Source: Heterotrichella gracilis (taxonomy: Eukaryota > Sar > Xanthophyceae > Tribonematales > Xanthonemataceae). From it: a stretch of 64,000 bases of DNA. The DNA lies in the NCBI GenBank assembly GCA_032358255.1, contig JAULBX010025941.1:66321-130320 (forward strand). The letters run 5' to 3'. Every line of letters starts with the position of its first letter. Position 1 is the stretch's first letter. Below are positions 19,871 through 31,202 of this stretch, in pieces. The notes below the pieces were generated by a model. It ran no database searches, was not told the origin of the DNA, and saw only the letters and a program-made list of their open reading frames with translations. The translations under genes and the position numbers were made by a program.

Positions 19871-21260
19871 GTTAGAAACAAATCCACATGCTGGTGGCAA
19901 ACGCAAATTTCATTAGCTTGGGTATTGCCTGGTGTAAAATACCGGAAAAAAATGGATTTCAGTGGGCACACCGAGGTTTCAGCCTGCCAATTGACATTCA
20001 CTTTTCACGAGTTTTCACACCAGTGAATACCCAACCTGATAAGATCTGCGTTCTCAACCATGCAGTACAAAACCCTACAACCCTAGGAGGGATCTGAGAA
20101 GGAAGGTTTGGCGCAGACCCACACAGGGCACACTAGGGGTGCTGGCGCTGCCACATAAAGAAACAACTTAAGGCACAAAGCATACATGCAATGGCGTATC
20201 ATGATCCGCGTGTATGCCTGGACCTGTATGCGCGTTTGTGCTCTCCATTTTTGCCCTTCACCCTGCTTCGAAATCCCCTACTCCAGTGATTGCCCTTCTA
20301 GCCATGCTTCAGCTTCCCTGTAGATGGCGGCAAGCCTCGCTTCTTCTGCGCACACATTGTCCATGTGGTCAGTTGCATCATCAGGTGCAGCAGCAATGCC
20401 ACAATGCTGTAGCGGTGCACGATGCAGTAGCAGTGCAAATACACACTCGCCACTGACTAGCCCTGGGATTGCCTACGCCAAGAAGGGTCAGCCCATGCAC
20501 AAACCAATGGACAGATTTTGGCCAGAAACGGAAACAAAGCACCAGGGTCCCTATGGTACGCATCTGCCTACAGGCTTTTTACCGCATCAGTCCAGCCTAG
20601 TGACCTTTTCACCCAGCTTGGGCACTTCAGATGCTGATACGCAGTGATATGTTAAACCCTACGAATTTAAAAAGCCTAAACCCTAAAACCCCTAAACCAA
20701 ATCAAGCTGTATGATGCGGAAATGCTTATGCTAACAGGCTATCAAGGCAGTGTTGAAATACTAAAAGACTGCTGGCTGGGCTGCGGCAAGGCAAAAATGC
20801 TGATCAAGCACACGTGCCTAAACCAGACGCCACGAAACCTGAATAATCCTGCAACAGGAGGCAAATCCCCATCCAGCACAGGAGGCAAATCCCAGGGCAA
20901 ATCCCCAGAAAACTGCAATGCAAGTGCATCCTGAGCAGTGAGCACATACTAGGTACCCTAACCTTTTCTTTGCAAGACGCAGCTTACTGCACGGCTCTAC
21001 TGGTGTGAGGCATACCCCGTATGTAAGCACCATTCTTAGAGCCCACGTCTGCTTACCCGCATATTTCCCGCATGTCATACCGTATGCAGAAGCGTATGAC
21101 AACTGACGCAACTATGGGTCAACCAAATAGTTCCATGCACCCGTGGCCACCCAGCGCACCGTCATGCCAACAGCGCAGCAAGCCATGCTCGTCCTGGACC
21201 CTACTCTCCAGGCGCAAAGCTCACCTGCATCATCATGCCGACAGCGCAGCAAACCCTAGA
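19871..21260. other. Gene-poor stretch right of the MITE
   Basis: No gene can be supported. It contains a small tandem motif (GGCAAATCCC three times within 20861-20910), a CCCTAAA block at 20670-20697, and local duplications. One duplication at 21199-21236 and 21268-21303 (CTCC.GGCGCAA.GCTCACCTGCATCA) surrounds CCCTAGACCCTAAACCC. The right end may hold 3' exons of the ATPase gene. Confidence 0.4.
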
Positions 21261-21269
21261 CCCTAAACC

Positions 21270-24200
21270 CTACTCTCCGGCGCAACGCTCACCTGCATCA
21301 ACATCCGGGGCCACCAGCTGACTGAACGCCGCCCTGCGGCGGTGCATGCAGCGCAGCATCAAGGGGGTTCGCGCCACAAGGTCGCAGCCAGGGACGGGTT
21401 GCATCCCCACAGCTTTGGTCCACTCACCCACCTCCTGCACAGCCAGCACGCGTTGCTCCAAAAGCTTTAGGGTTAGGGTCCATGGGGAGCATGGTTTAGG
21501 GTTTAGGGTCCCAACCCAACCTGCACAGCCAGCGCGCGTTGCACCAACAGCTTCCGCAGCGCACCCTCATAGCATGCCCCGCTTGCTGCTGTTCCTTAGG
21601 GGATGCCCCCTCACCCACTTCCCAGCGGCCAAGTGTTCGCTCCATGACCTCCCCAGGCACCGCGCCGTGGGGTGAATCCATGAGCTCTAGGCCGGCCACC
21701 GCATACAGCTCCGGGGTTTTCTCATAGGCAAAAGTGAAACTACTAGCAGGGAATCTCTCAATCCGCCATTGGACCAGCATCTCATCTCGTTTGACCAATA
21801 GCTTCCGGCCTGCACCCATCCTGCTCATCAAACAGAGGCATGCATGTTGCTGCTGCGGTTGTGTTGAATGTACCCTCGTTACAATGCACCTAGCGGAAGC
21901 GCCAGCCAGTAAACCCTTAACCCTAAACCCTAAACAACACACATCCCAGACACGCATGCACTTTGTCTACATAATTGTGTTGCCCTTTTTCACAGCAAGA
22001 TGATGTAACTTGGCCGGATGGTAGACAACTCATGTGCTGCAAGCTCTCATACACAGGACTTGACGTAGCAACTTCCGCATGCATGCACTTTCAAGATGGG
22101 CATGCCAGGGATTGTACAGGGCACCTTGGCACTGCAGTGGACGCCACCCACCTTCCTCAAGGCTGGGTGACGCCAGGGCTGGAGAGTGGGCCATGCGTGC
22201 CAGGCTGTTGGGGTAGGCGGGAATGCCGCAGCACACCTGCAGCATTGGCACAGGTATGCTCGCGTCAGTGACAATGTGGGGCGATTTGGGCCCACACTCA
22301 AGTGTGCGTTGCTGTCATTCTTTTCACTCGTCAGTCGTCGCTGAACAGAACCCAAAGGTGACAACGAAGCTGTGACGAGCAGGACACCTGCAACGGCATT
22401 GTGCAGCAGAGGTGAGAGGCACATCTGCAACAGGGGTGAGAGATAAATGAACACACCACAGGCGGAAAAGGTGGCGATGTGGACTACAAGCAACAGGACC
22501 ACATACCATGCTGGAGTAGTTTCTGCTTGCACATCAATAAAAGATACTGTACCTCACCTCAGAGATGTGGGGCCATGCTGCGTCATCCACCGACTCGCTC
22601 CTCTTCAGCTTGGCTAGTGTCCACTCCAGGAAGCCCCGAGCATGCACATCGTCCAGGTATCGGACCATGATGCGCCGCAGGTGGTTGGGAGCGACCACTG
22701 CAATGCAGTGCAATTCCATTGCAAATCCGTTCCACCACCAGAGTGCCCACCACCAGAGCAGGTGCAAGCAGTCCACACCACACCACCACAAGTGCAGACC
22801 ACCCGGTGACGATCACACGCCTACGTGGGCTCTCAAGTGACACCAGTGCGCAGCAACATGACCTCAACCGCATGCTTGCAGACAGGGGATTTTGGCAACG
22901 GTCATGACAGCCACGGCGCCCCTTGACAACCAACTCTGCTGGCCCGAGACCCTCATCACCAGCACCACTCCAAAGGGGCTGAAAGTATCGGCCCTCAAAC
23001 ATTGTTGCCCTATGCTGTGACAACCGCACAGCGTCGGGAGACCCCCCACAGCATGCGCATATCCCTCCCACCATCCCTACCATATAGGACGTGCGAGTGC
23101 AACACAGGAACACGCACTGCACACAACGCACTCCCACGGGTCGTGTGCCCCCACCTTTCTCCAGGTGCGCCTGCAGGGTAGGGTCTGACGTGACCAGCAG
23201 CACGCTGACCAGCCCACTGTCCGCCAAATCCCCAAGGTGGTGCAGCACCTGCTGCATCCCCCCGGGATGGCTGACCTCCCACGCCAGAAAGTCCTCTGCT
23301 GAATCCACCACCAGCGCTGGGGCGTGGGATCCGGGATGCGGGGCAAGCCCCGCCTTCCACACCTCAAGAAGCACCCTGCAATATTTTTGTTTTTTCATTT
23401 TAATTAAATTTGTTTTACCAACATGCTTTGCCCACATGTGCACGGGTCTTCCAGTCATTTTAGTACACACCTCATAGGCAGCGTCAAAGGCAGGAGCCTG
23501 CACTCACTTGACAGGGCACGCTGCACCCACCCACCACCGCATGATGAGGCTCTGTGTGCCACCACACAATGCCTCCTGGGTTGTTACGTATGGGGCTTGG
23601 AACAAGCACCTGACTTCTTCAAAAAGTACTGCTGAGATCCACTGACTGTGGCCCTTTGTGCGGCCAAAACAGCAGGAGCAGCTGGTACAGCATGCCCTCG
23701 GGCTTGAGGCCCAGGCGCCGCAAGCGCTGCTCTGCAATCTTATGCGTGATGTGCCACACCAGCTTGTAGGCAAAGGTGAGAAGAGTAGTGGCGGTATACT
23801 CTCCACACATAAAGTGCAGCAGCCTGCCCCCTGCTGCCCCAACAGAGTCCACTATGGCGGTTTTGCCGCTGCCAGGAGGGCCCAGCATCAGCCCAAAGCG
23901 TGTGGACTGGCCGGTCAACCAGGCCTGTAGCTCCTCCGTCTCGTGCACCCTGGCATATACGGCGTCACCGTTGCTTCGCTTGAGATCTGAGGGGCTGATG
24001 CTGGGTGAGTGCGGTTGCTGGCTGGTGCCCTGCTTTGAAGCAGGTCTGTGGGAGCAAGCCTGGGACGTATGCAGCACACCATATCAGTGATCACGTTTAG
24101 GGTTTGGAATTTAGAATTTAAACGCAAGGTTGGGGCAATCAGCCAGCTCTGTAACTTTCCCACTGTCACAGCAAGTGTGTCCCTGCAAACGCAACGCCCT

Positions 24201-24603
24201 AGGTGCAAAGCAATGGTGGTAAGTCACCCTGGTTGCACCACATCTTCACCGGTCGAGCAAGCCTGCTGCAGCGCCTTGGAGAGCTGTGTGGATTCTGCAA
24301 GCCACTCCTGCGATTGGTAAGTGCGGCGCGGTGTCTGGTGACAGTTGCCACTCCTACCAGGCCCTGCGAGCGAGACACCGAGGAACTTTCTAGCCACGCC
24401 AGCCCTGGGCACAGTCCTGTGCTTTGAGCCATGGTGCTTTGTGAAAAATTGCCCTGAGTGCTAGTGCTAGAGCATTGAGACATGGTGCTTTGAGGCAAGG
24501 TGCTTTGAGTGCTAGTGCTTTGCGACATAGTGCACACTTCAGACCTGGGCAGCTGCCCCGCTTGCCCGGTGTGGGCAGGTTTAATAACAGAACCACGTTG
24601 CAC
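21270..24603 (-). CDS. P-loop ATPase of STAND/AAA type (gene limits uncertain)
   Basis: The central exon (about 23640-24055) has a Walker A motif GPPGSGKTAIVDS preceded by VHETEELQAWLTGQSTRFGL, a classic N-terminal ATPase lead-in. A later exon (about 23165-23375) has a candidate Walker B, APALVVDSAEDFLAW, then a helix-rich stretch ending LVTSDPTLQAHLEK. Exons with helical character follow at 22565-22680 (RYLDDVHARGFLEWTLAKLK), about 21620-21800 (VKRDEMLVQWRIERFPASSF) and 21305-21460 (RTPLMLRCMHRRRAAFSQL). An upstream frame near 24430-24530 is Ser/Thr/Gln-rich. The fold suggests an archaeal-type ATPase_2/STAND protein. I cannot name an ortholog. Start and stop are not resolved. Confidence 0.55.
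21424..21548 (-). repeat. ATPase gene exon-edge duplication with telomere-type block
   Basis: The exon edge coding RxLAVQ with its CTGTGCAG junction occurs at 21520-21548 and again at 21430-21462. TTAGGG and TTTAGGG units occupy 21466-21513. This matches the pattern seen in the other genes. Confidence 0.75.
24425..24535. repeat. Short imperfect tandem repeat in the ATPase gene
   Basis: A unit of about 18 bases built on GGTGCTTTGAG and GTGCTAGTGCTTTG repeats imperfectly five or six times. In the minus-strand frame it codes a Ser/Thr/Gln run (MSQSTSTQST, LPQSTMSQCS). It may be a coding minisatellite that lengthens a flexible N-terminal region. Confidence 0.55.
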
Positions 24604-24839
24604 CGTAGAGAAAAAATGAGCATGTAAAGCCTCTGCAGGCTCTGTGCCACAGGTCCAAGTGCTGCATCAAATGGTCAACCTCGGTACCAGGAAGGCACCA
24701 GAGTGCATACCTGAGGCACCCTACTTGTTAGCAGAAAGCCCATAATGAGCAAGTAACCTTTGCCGTTGAGTGAAGCGAGGGTCCAGAAGCAGCCAGTCCG
24801 CAGGCTTGAGCGGTAACTGGGGCAGTTTTTGCTGTGTAC

Positions 24840-25790
24840 AGTATCTGCAGTGACCTCCCAGGGGTTTGTCACCCAAGCCCAACACCCACCCCCCTAGTCG
24901 GGTGGCGAGTAGTAAGTGGCTGAGAGGCAGCCGCCTGTCGTGTCGTGCACCTGCGGCATAGCCACAGCCCGTCACAACGTGCCTGGAGCAGAGTGCAATA
25001 TGCATGCATGCATGCATGCATCTGCAGAATCGAGAAACCACAGTTTTCTGAAAAACCAAACCCTCTGTGTTCAGCCCAGGCACAAGAAACTGGTTGCAAA
25101 CGTTTCAATACGACACCCCCTGCACCCTAACCACAACACGGTAGGAAATAGGTTTAATTTTCACGCAATCACAGAGGGTTTGGCCACCTGGTGACCTGGT
25201 GCGCTACTTGCCAGTCCCACACCTCACTGAAGTAGGTATCGAGCTGCAGGGCAGTACGTTGTGCGACCCAGCTGTCCACCTCAACACGTGCACCTGCGTG
25301 TACAATGGTGCTATCCCAAAGTGGTGGTTGTGTATAATAGGCTTTGCCTAGGCTTCACAGCAGGGGGAGGCAGGTGCAGTGGTGCCAGCTGGGGAGGAAG
25401 GGTGGGGACCGGCGGGTCATGGGGAACTTCATCACTAATCTGTTCTTTAAAGGGCATTATGACAACTCTGATGGGAAGAGGGCAGGGTTCTGACCACACT
25501 TGTGGAGGAGGGAGTTTAATGACATTCACATTCCTGGCTGCCATGGGTTACGCGACACTCAACGCAACTTGTGCTTGAAGTTCCTTGCACGCCATACATC
25601 ACGTCTGAATCAACCACCACATATATTGCCTGGCCTGGCCCACATACATAAAGCAGTCAAGTGTGTCTTACCTTAGCTGGAACCTTTGTTGCTAGCCAAG
25701 CTGGATACCAAATAACAATAAATTACAAGAGAGGGCAGTCTGCTGAGAAAGCACTGTGATAGCCTCGTCAAGCACCTTCTGAATAAGTAT
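24840..25790. repeat. Large dispersed repeat, copy 2
   Basis: Partner of 18590-19410 in the same orientation. It has a longer (ATGC)n run (about 24998-25021, against about 18730-18745 in copy 1) and a small AT-rich insertion near 25140-25170 relative to copy 1. Both copies lie upstream of minus-strand genes, so a duplicated 5' flank is one possible origin. Confidence 0.75.
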
Positions 25791-25962
25791 CCCTGGGAGG
25801 TCTAGATGAATATGAAGTAAGAACCATAACGCCCACACACAAGGCGGTGCATCACGAGCCAGCAACGTTTAAATTTGGCATTTCCCAAACTACAAACAGG
25901 ACATGTGTATATAATATATCGGGGAGGGCTACAGTGGTGATTGTCAGACTGAATGGGTAGCG

Positions 25963-26480
25963 TCACAGGTACTCTGCCAGTTCTGCCTCCGCCACCGCCA
26001 CCGCCACCCGCAGCTCCGCCGCCACACCCTCGGCGGCCGCCAGCTCCTCCCGCAGCGCCCGCAGCCGCCCGAATCGATGCCCCGCCTCGCCCGCAGCGCG
26101 CGACCGGCCCGCAAGCGCCCCCAGCGCGGCCAGGGGGCACATCGCCTGGCCCAGGCCACCCTGGTGGGACTCCCCGGAATGGATTCGAACCCCAGGCGCC
26201 ACCTGGATGTCACCGCCATGCGCCAAGACGTGCTGCTGGTTTAAATGCAGCGCCATGGGCTCTGGTGAACCAGACGGTCCGGGATTTGATCCTGCCCCCG
26301 GAGAAATGGGCCAGGCATCGATCCCCGGAGATCTGGGGTTCGATCCCTGGCCGGCCATGTGCGCCAACCCCGCCAGGTGGGCCACTGCGCGCGCATGGTG
26401 CGCCACCTGGGCCTGTACTCGGCCCCTGCGGACCTCGCGTGCCTGGCGCCGAGCGGCGATGCGCGCCTCCAGCGATGGAC
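25963..26480 (-). CDS. Ala/Arg-rich helical protein or terminal exon (unknown)
   Basis: The minus strand has an open frame ending at 25963 whose two ends look like real helical protein: LEARIAARRQAREVRRGRVQ near 26440-26480, and FGRLRALREELAAAEGVAA then AVAVAEAELAEYL at the C-terminus. The middle (26160-26350) codes irregular Pro/Gly/Ser sequence and carries GATCGAACCCC-like motifs, so it may be an intron or an insertion. Base composition is far GC-richer than the surroundings. It could be the last exon of the UBZ-SAM gene upstream or a separate gene. The competing plus-strand Pro-rich frame looks like its shadow. Confidence 0.4.
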
Positions 26481-26499
26481 CACATGCCCTGCGCCGGGG

Positions 26500-27002
26500 G
26501 TTGCGTGTGGGCGGGTGGCGTCAATATTAAAACGGCCTTAAAACAAATGCTAAAAACTTTACTATACTACAAAAAATCCAGGGGGCAGCCAAGGGGAGGC
26601 AGCACGACGCAGACAGAGGTGGATGGGTGCGGCATGGATCCATGGTATACATCTGCGGTATATATGGGTGGTGGTAGGGAATGCAGGCAGGGTGGCAAGG
26701 CAACGCTGGCTGGATCGCTGGCATTATTGCTGGTATGCTCATGACAACCCGATGGCATTAGTAGGGAACAACCGATATACGGTAGCAGGCATGCGAAGAA
26801 CACCCCACCGACCTGCATTCGTATGCCACAGGGCACAGCATGGCACCCTTTATGATACCAACTTTGGGGTTCCTGATACCTTGTCCCTGAATCCCCCCAA
26901 ATCACCTGCAGTCACAGGCTGCAGCCCACACTGTGCGCCACAGGGCGCACCCCTCCATGATGGCATGTTTAGGGTATTCAATGTTCACTACACCCTACAC
27001 CC
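26500..27002. other. Intronic or intergenic DNA with worn exon-edge copies
   Basis: No gene is supported on its own. Worn copies of the 27003-27060 exon edge (ACCTGCATTCGxATGCCxCAG) occur at about 26805-26835 and 26930-26965, as expected for intron DNA of the UBZ-SAM gene. Confidence 0.4.
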
Positions 27003-30000
27003 ACCTGCATTCGCATGCCGCAGCCCAAAGCGTGTCCCCCTCCATGATGATGCCGCAGGTGAAGCGCTGCTGGTGGTGGGGGTGGGGGGCGGGGAAGTGG
27101 GGGGCGCCTGCAGTTGGGACATGTCAGCATCAAGGCTGCTTGAACGTTCACTTGCTGCTTGAGCAATCACGTCCACAAGCTGCTGGAACAACCGACGAGA
27201 ACATGGCGCCATTGTTACTTAGTTACATGCATTCCAGCATGACAGCCAGGTCAGCAGTCAGTCGTGCACACGCGGCGCCAACGTAATTCAGATGTTCCCT
27301 GGTTTCCCTGTGTATCAAGCTTTCCAGCCACAGACAGCGTTATGGAATCCCTCATGCAGTGCAAAGGTCCTCAAGGTCTTGTCTTCCTAGCCCGTTGCCG
27401 ATGCAAGCGGAATGCTTCATGCCAAAATGAATGAGAAATGGGCGATGTACTCAACCCTTTCTAAAGCTCCCCCCCTCACCTTGAGCCTGTCCCCAGCAGC
27501 CTGCCCCTGCCCGGTAGGTCCTCCGGAACAGCTGCAGCTCCTCCCCTCGATCATAGGAGTGGTCCCTGGCGCACCCCTGGCTGCGGGGGATGAGGGGGGG
27601 CGGTACTCTGTTGATGGGGGGTGGGGGGTGGCTGCGGCTGCTGGAGGGGGCTGGCTGGTTGGTGGTGGTGGTGGTGGTGGCGGTGGAGGGGTGGGGTGGG
27701 TGGGTGGGGTTGGCGGTGACGGTGTGGAGGGTGGGCGCAGGTTGAGAAGCAGGTTTAGGGCGGCCTGCAGAGGGAAAATATGTACTGTCTTTATTCTCTA
27801 TTCTCAGGAAAATAGGTGGGTGTTGCCAGAGGCTTTTTACACCAGGCAGAGTTTGCCTAGCGCCATGCCTCGGCTATATAACCCCTCAAAGAAAAGCTGG
27901 AGGAAGTAAAGGCAAAAAAAGTGAGGAAGAAAAAAGCAAAAGAAACGTTCCCGCACCGGGAATCGAACCCGGGTCGCGCGGGTGAGAGCCGCGTATCCTA
28001 GCCGACTAGACTATACGGGAGAATTATAATAAGACATAACCCAGGTGATAATTTCTAAGCTTTATCAGCGCTCGCAAAGTAAGTCGCACTCCTACGCGAA
28101 ACAGTATTCAACAGCTCACGGCCCACCTTTCGCACACAGCAGCCGCTCTCTGAAATACCCAGGCACTTAACCCTCAGTCAGACGACACATAGATAGGCCC
28201 AGGGGCCAGGGGGACTGCTAGTCTGCCATCTCCAGTACTGCTGAGATAGAAAGTAAGCAGTATGAAAACACCATGTCACTCTTGAGAAACATCCAGCAGC
28301 CCACGTCTGTTCACCCCACCAGCCCATCCCCAACCCCTGCTACCCCCCCATCTGGGACACACTAATAACCCCCACCCCCCCACACACAACAAGCCCCACC
28401 ACCCACCTGTCCACTCCGCACACCCACCATCAACACGCGGCAAACCCTCCTCAGGGTAAGGAGTCCCCCTGCTCCCCTCCACCCCACCCCCTCCTTGGTG
28501 GGTGGGGAGCCTTTGGTTAGGGATGGCAGTGGCTCGCGCTTGGGTACCCTCTCCTTGGCAGGCCTGCAGGGGGGGTGTCACAACAGGGGATGTCTCAACA
28601 CGCCACCACTAGGGCTAGGGTAGCATTCCCCCTAGGGTTAGGGTCAGGGTTCCTTGGCACACAGGGTACGTTAGCGCAAGGGTTACGCTAGGGTTGGCAA
28701 ACCCGGCACAGCTAGCACTACTAGGGTTGGCTGCCAGCACACACACCCTAGGATTAGGGTATCTAGTCACACAGAGGGTGGGTCTCGGCAGGCGCGCATC
28801 ACGCTCATTTGCTGGGATTGGCATATCGCTTCGACTAGGTTTGCTAAGGTTAGCTCACAGATAATGCACTTCAGGCCCACACCACATCTGGCTAGGGTTT
28901 GCTAGGGTTGGCCAACAGAGTATGCTTTGCAACCCTGCTGACCAGGCCAGGGTGTGCAGAGGTTTACCCTTAGGGTGTATCCACTCCAATGGCGCTGGCA
29001 CTACGTGCATTCAGTCAAACGCCCTGCACACCTGGCAACCCTAACATCATAAATCCTAAATATACATTGGGAGAGATGACTGCTTATGGACAGATGGGTA
29101 GCGCAAGCTGCGCAAAGGTGGCGCTTATATGGCTTTACTGCTGGAACGCAGACTACCAAGAGAGCGACCACCCACCTGGCTGCCGGGTGCGGTGGCGGTG
29201 GGTGGTGGTGGGTGCTGGGGCTGCGCACAGGAGGTGGGTCGGGGGCGAGGGGTGGTGCCGCCCACGGCGGACCGGGATGGGTACTGGGGCTGTGCATGGG
29301 AGGGGGTGGTGGTGGCTGTGGCTGTGGTCAGGAGCCGTGCCGCCGCCATAATCTTGTGCTGGGTTGCTGCAAGTATGCGCCACGTACAGGTGTCAGGACA
29401 CACGCCCCCGTAGTTGTGTTCTTAAGCAAAACCCCTCGACCACCGGGCAACTACTAAACCCAACTCATCGCAGTTCTCATGTATCAAGGGCGGCCACATG
29501 AATGTGGGTGTGCAGTGGGTTTCACCACTTGCCTCTCGCTCCACTACCATCTGGCACGAGTGCACAACAACCTGCGCACCATCTCCTATAACCTCTCCAA
29601 CCATCACACGACAGCACCCACTGTATACTCTCGTCATGGCACACAAGCGTGCGGCATGTGGGCGCCAGACGTCACCCTAAACCCTACACCCACCTGTGTC
29701 GGTAACCCCAAGGCACGCCAGGTCTTGCGCTGTGAGCAGTGGCACCAGGTCCAGGTCAACCTCCTCACGCAGAAAGGAGGGAGTCAGGGAGGCCAGGCCG
29801 ATACCCTGCGGAGGGTACATGGGGTTTAGAACCTGAGGTTAGAACGGGGTGACGGAGGGCGGGCCAATACCCTGATAAGGGTATGTGGCACCAGATCCTA
29901 GTCAAGCGGTTGGGCAATGCCAAGGCCTGGGCAAGGGGCGCAGGCCGGTACCCTGGCGAGGGTAGATAGAATTAGTAGCGAGCAAGGGCATGAGGGAGGG

Positions 30001-31202
30001 TACTGAGTGCGGTGCCTGCTGGGAAATTGTGGATGGTGCACAGTGTGTGGGGCAAATATTGGTTCCAGGTGATGCTGGCCCCGCTTGCAGGCACTGCCCT
30101 ATTCCCCCCCCATTAGCCTCCCCACCTGCAGCCACCTTCCCATCTCCCCCTGCCCCTCCGACCCAGCCACCTCCAGCTGCCCCCAGCCACCTCCACTGCC
30201 AACTCCGCTGCCGCTACGGCTGGCTGCACCGGCTCCTGCACCATACAGAGGTGGTAAGGGCCAGGGTCATGTGGATCAGTCACTGCCGGTGGGTGAGGTG
30301 GACCCATATGGTTGGGTGTATGGATAGGTGGAGGGGAGTATGGCTGATGAGTTGGGCACAGGAGGTGGTGGGAGGGTATGTGTGTGGTTCCGGTGGGTTG
30401 CAATTTCACTATGCGGGTGGGGCAACCACTGGCTCCAAAACTGGCCAGCAGCTCAACAAGGTATCAGGCTGGCTACGTGGCTGAAAGACATGCAACTGAG
30501 CTAGTTAACAAGAACACAGGCATACCCGTGCACACTGGGGAGCCGGCGCCGGTTCGCTGCCGCTTGGGGCCCGACCGGTTGTCTGGGCAGCTGTTGTGGT
30601 GGAGGTGCGCTAGCGGTGCCCGCACCACGCTGGGGTATGCTGGTGTGCTGGACTGGGTGAGCTGGCCTGTTGAGTGGCAGTTTGAGACTTTGCTAGGTTG
30701 TTGCCAAGTGCAGGCTATTGCCTGGGTGTGTGTAGATGCTGCTGAGTGACAGCTGGGGACCATGGCAGGTTGTTGCCTAAGGGTGCAAGCTGTTTCCTGG
30801 GTGTGGGAAGATGCCTGGGTGTGTACAGCTGCTGCTGAGTGACAGCTGGGGACGTTGCCAGGTCCCTGGTTCTGTTGCTGGTGCCCTTGTGAGCTATGGT
30901 GCGTCTGGTCAACAGCACCCTGGTTCTCCTTCGTCTCCAAGGCGTCCAGGCATCGGTTCACGTGGTGCTGCGATGCAGCTTCATCGTGGCCTGTAAGGAA
31001 GGGCCCCAGACGTGGAATTTAAGCAATGAGGGCCATGATACGCGTGGTATGGCTGTAGATGCATTGTTTCTGTGATGCACCATTGCCCACCTTTCAGGTC
31101 GAGACCACAGATGGGGCAAGACGTGAGCTGTGCCGGTGGCAGTTGCGAGCAAAGGACTTCGTCCAGGAACGAAGTCCCAACCTCCTGGTGCACAATCATC
31201 AT
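27003..31202 (-). CDS. UBZ4 zinc-finger and SAM-domain protein (probable DNA-damage factor)
   Basis: Seven exons agree in phase: 31202-31091, 30990-30526, 30235-30126, 29805-29694, 29366-29176, 28563-28407 and 27764-27480. An eighth (about 27221-27003) is likely. Exons 1 and 2 join into a UBZ4/Rad18-type zinc finger, CPICGLDLKG then HHVNRCLDALE (C-x2-C...H-x3-C), which binds ubiquitin. Exon 2 continues as a Ser/His/Gln linker of imperfect repeats (PSCHSAA..HTQA) with a nuclear-signal-like GPKRQRTG. Exons 3-5 form a SAM domain: EMGRWLQGIGLASL, FLREEVDLDLVPLLTAQDLA, CLGVTDTATQHKIMAAARLL. UBZ and SAM modules occur with the SNM1-type DNA cross-link nucleases of plants. No metallo-beta-lactamase motif was found here, so nuclease activity is not claimed. 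The C-terminus is unresolved. A tRNA-Glu gene lies in intron 6. Confidence 0.65.
27948..28020 (-). tRNA. tRNA-Glu (anticodon CTC)
   Basis: A full cloverleaf of 73 bases on the minus strand. The acceptor stem TCCCGTA pairs with TGCGGGA (one T-G pair) with discriminator A. The anticodon stem CGCGG/CCGCG encloses the loop CTCTCAC with anticodon CTC. The T stem CCGGG/CCCGG encloses TTCGATT. No intron, and CCA is not encoded, as expected for a nuclear tRNA. It sits between exons 6 and 7 of the UBZ-SAM gene, on the same strand. Confidence 0.97.
28590..28980. repeat. Degenerate telomere-like patch
   Basis: A ~390-base region is dense in CTAGGGTTAGGGT, GCTAGGGTTGGC and TTAGGGTATC variants mixed with a repeated theme (GGTTGGCxAAC/AxACAxxGTA). 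It looks like several old telomere-type insertions plus local duplications in an intron of the UBZ-SAM gene. Confidence 0.55.
29690..29970 (-). repeat. Duplicated edge of the SAM-domain exon
   Basis: The 5' edge of the exon at 29694-29805, with the acceptor CCCTCCGCAG|GGTATCGGC, recurs in worn form at about 29845-29885 (GGCGGGCCAATACCCTGATAAGG) and 29935-29965 (CGCAGGCCGGTACCCTGGCGAGG). Confidence 0.6.

Noticed and set aside
25953-26744. 263-codon Pro-rich plus-strand frame
   Set aside because: Its composition mirrors the Ala-rich minus-strand helix frame; Pro runs arise from the complement of GGC/GCG codons.
29479-29600. Zinc-finger-like plus-strand frame (HECGCAVGFTTC..LHYHLARVH)
   Set aside because: Cys and His spacing does not fit a C2H2 finger, and the stretch lies in an intron of the UBZ-SAM gene on the other strand.
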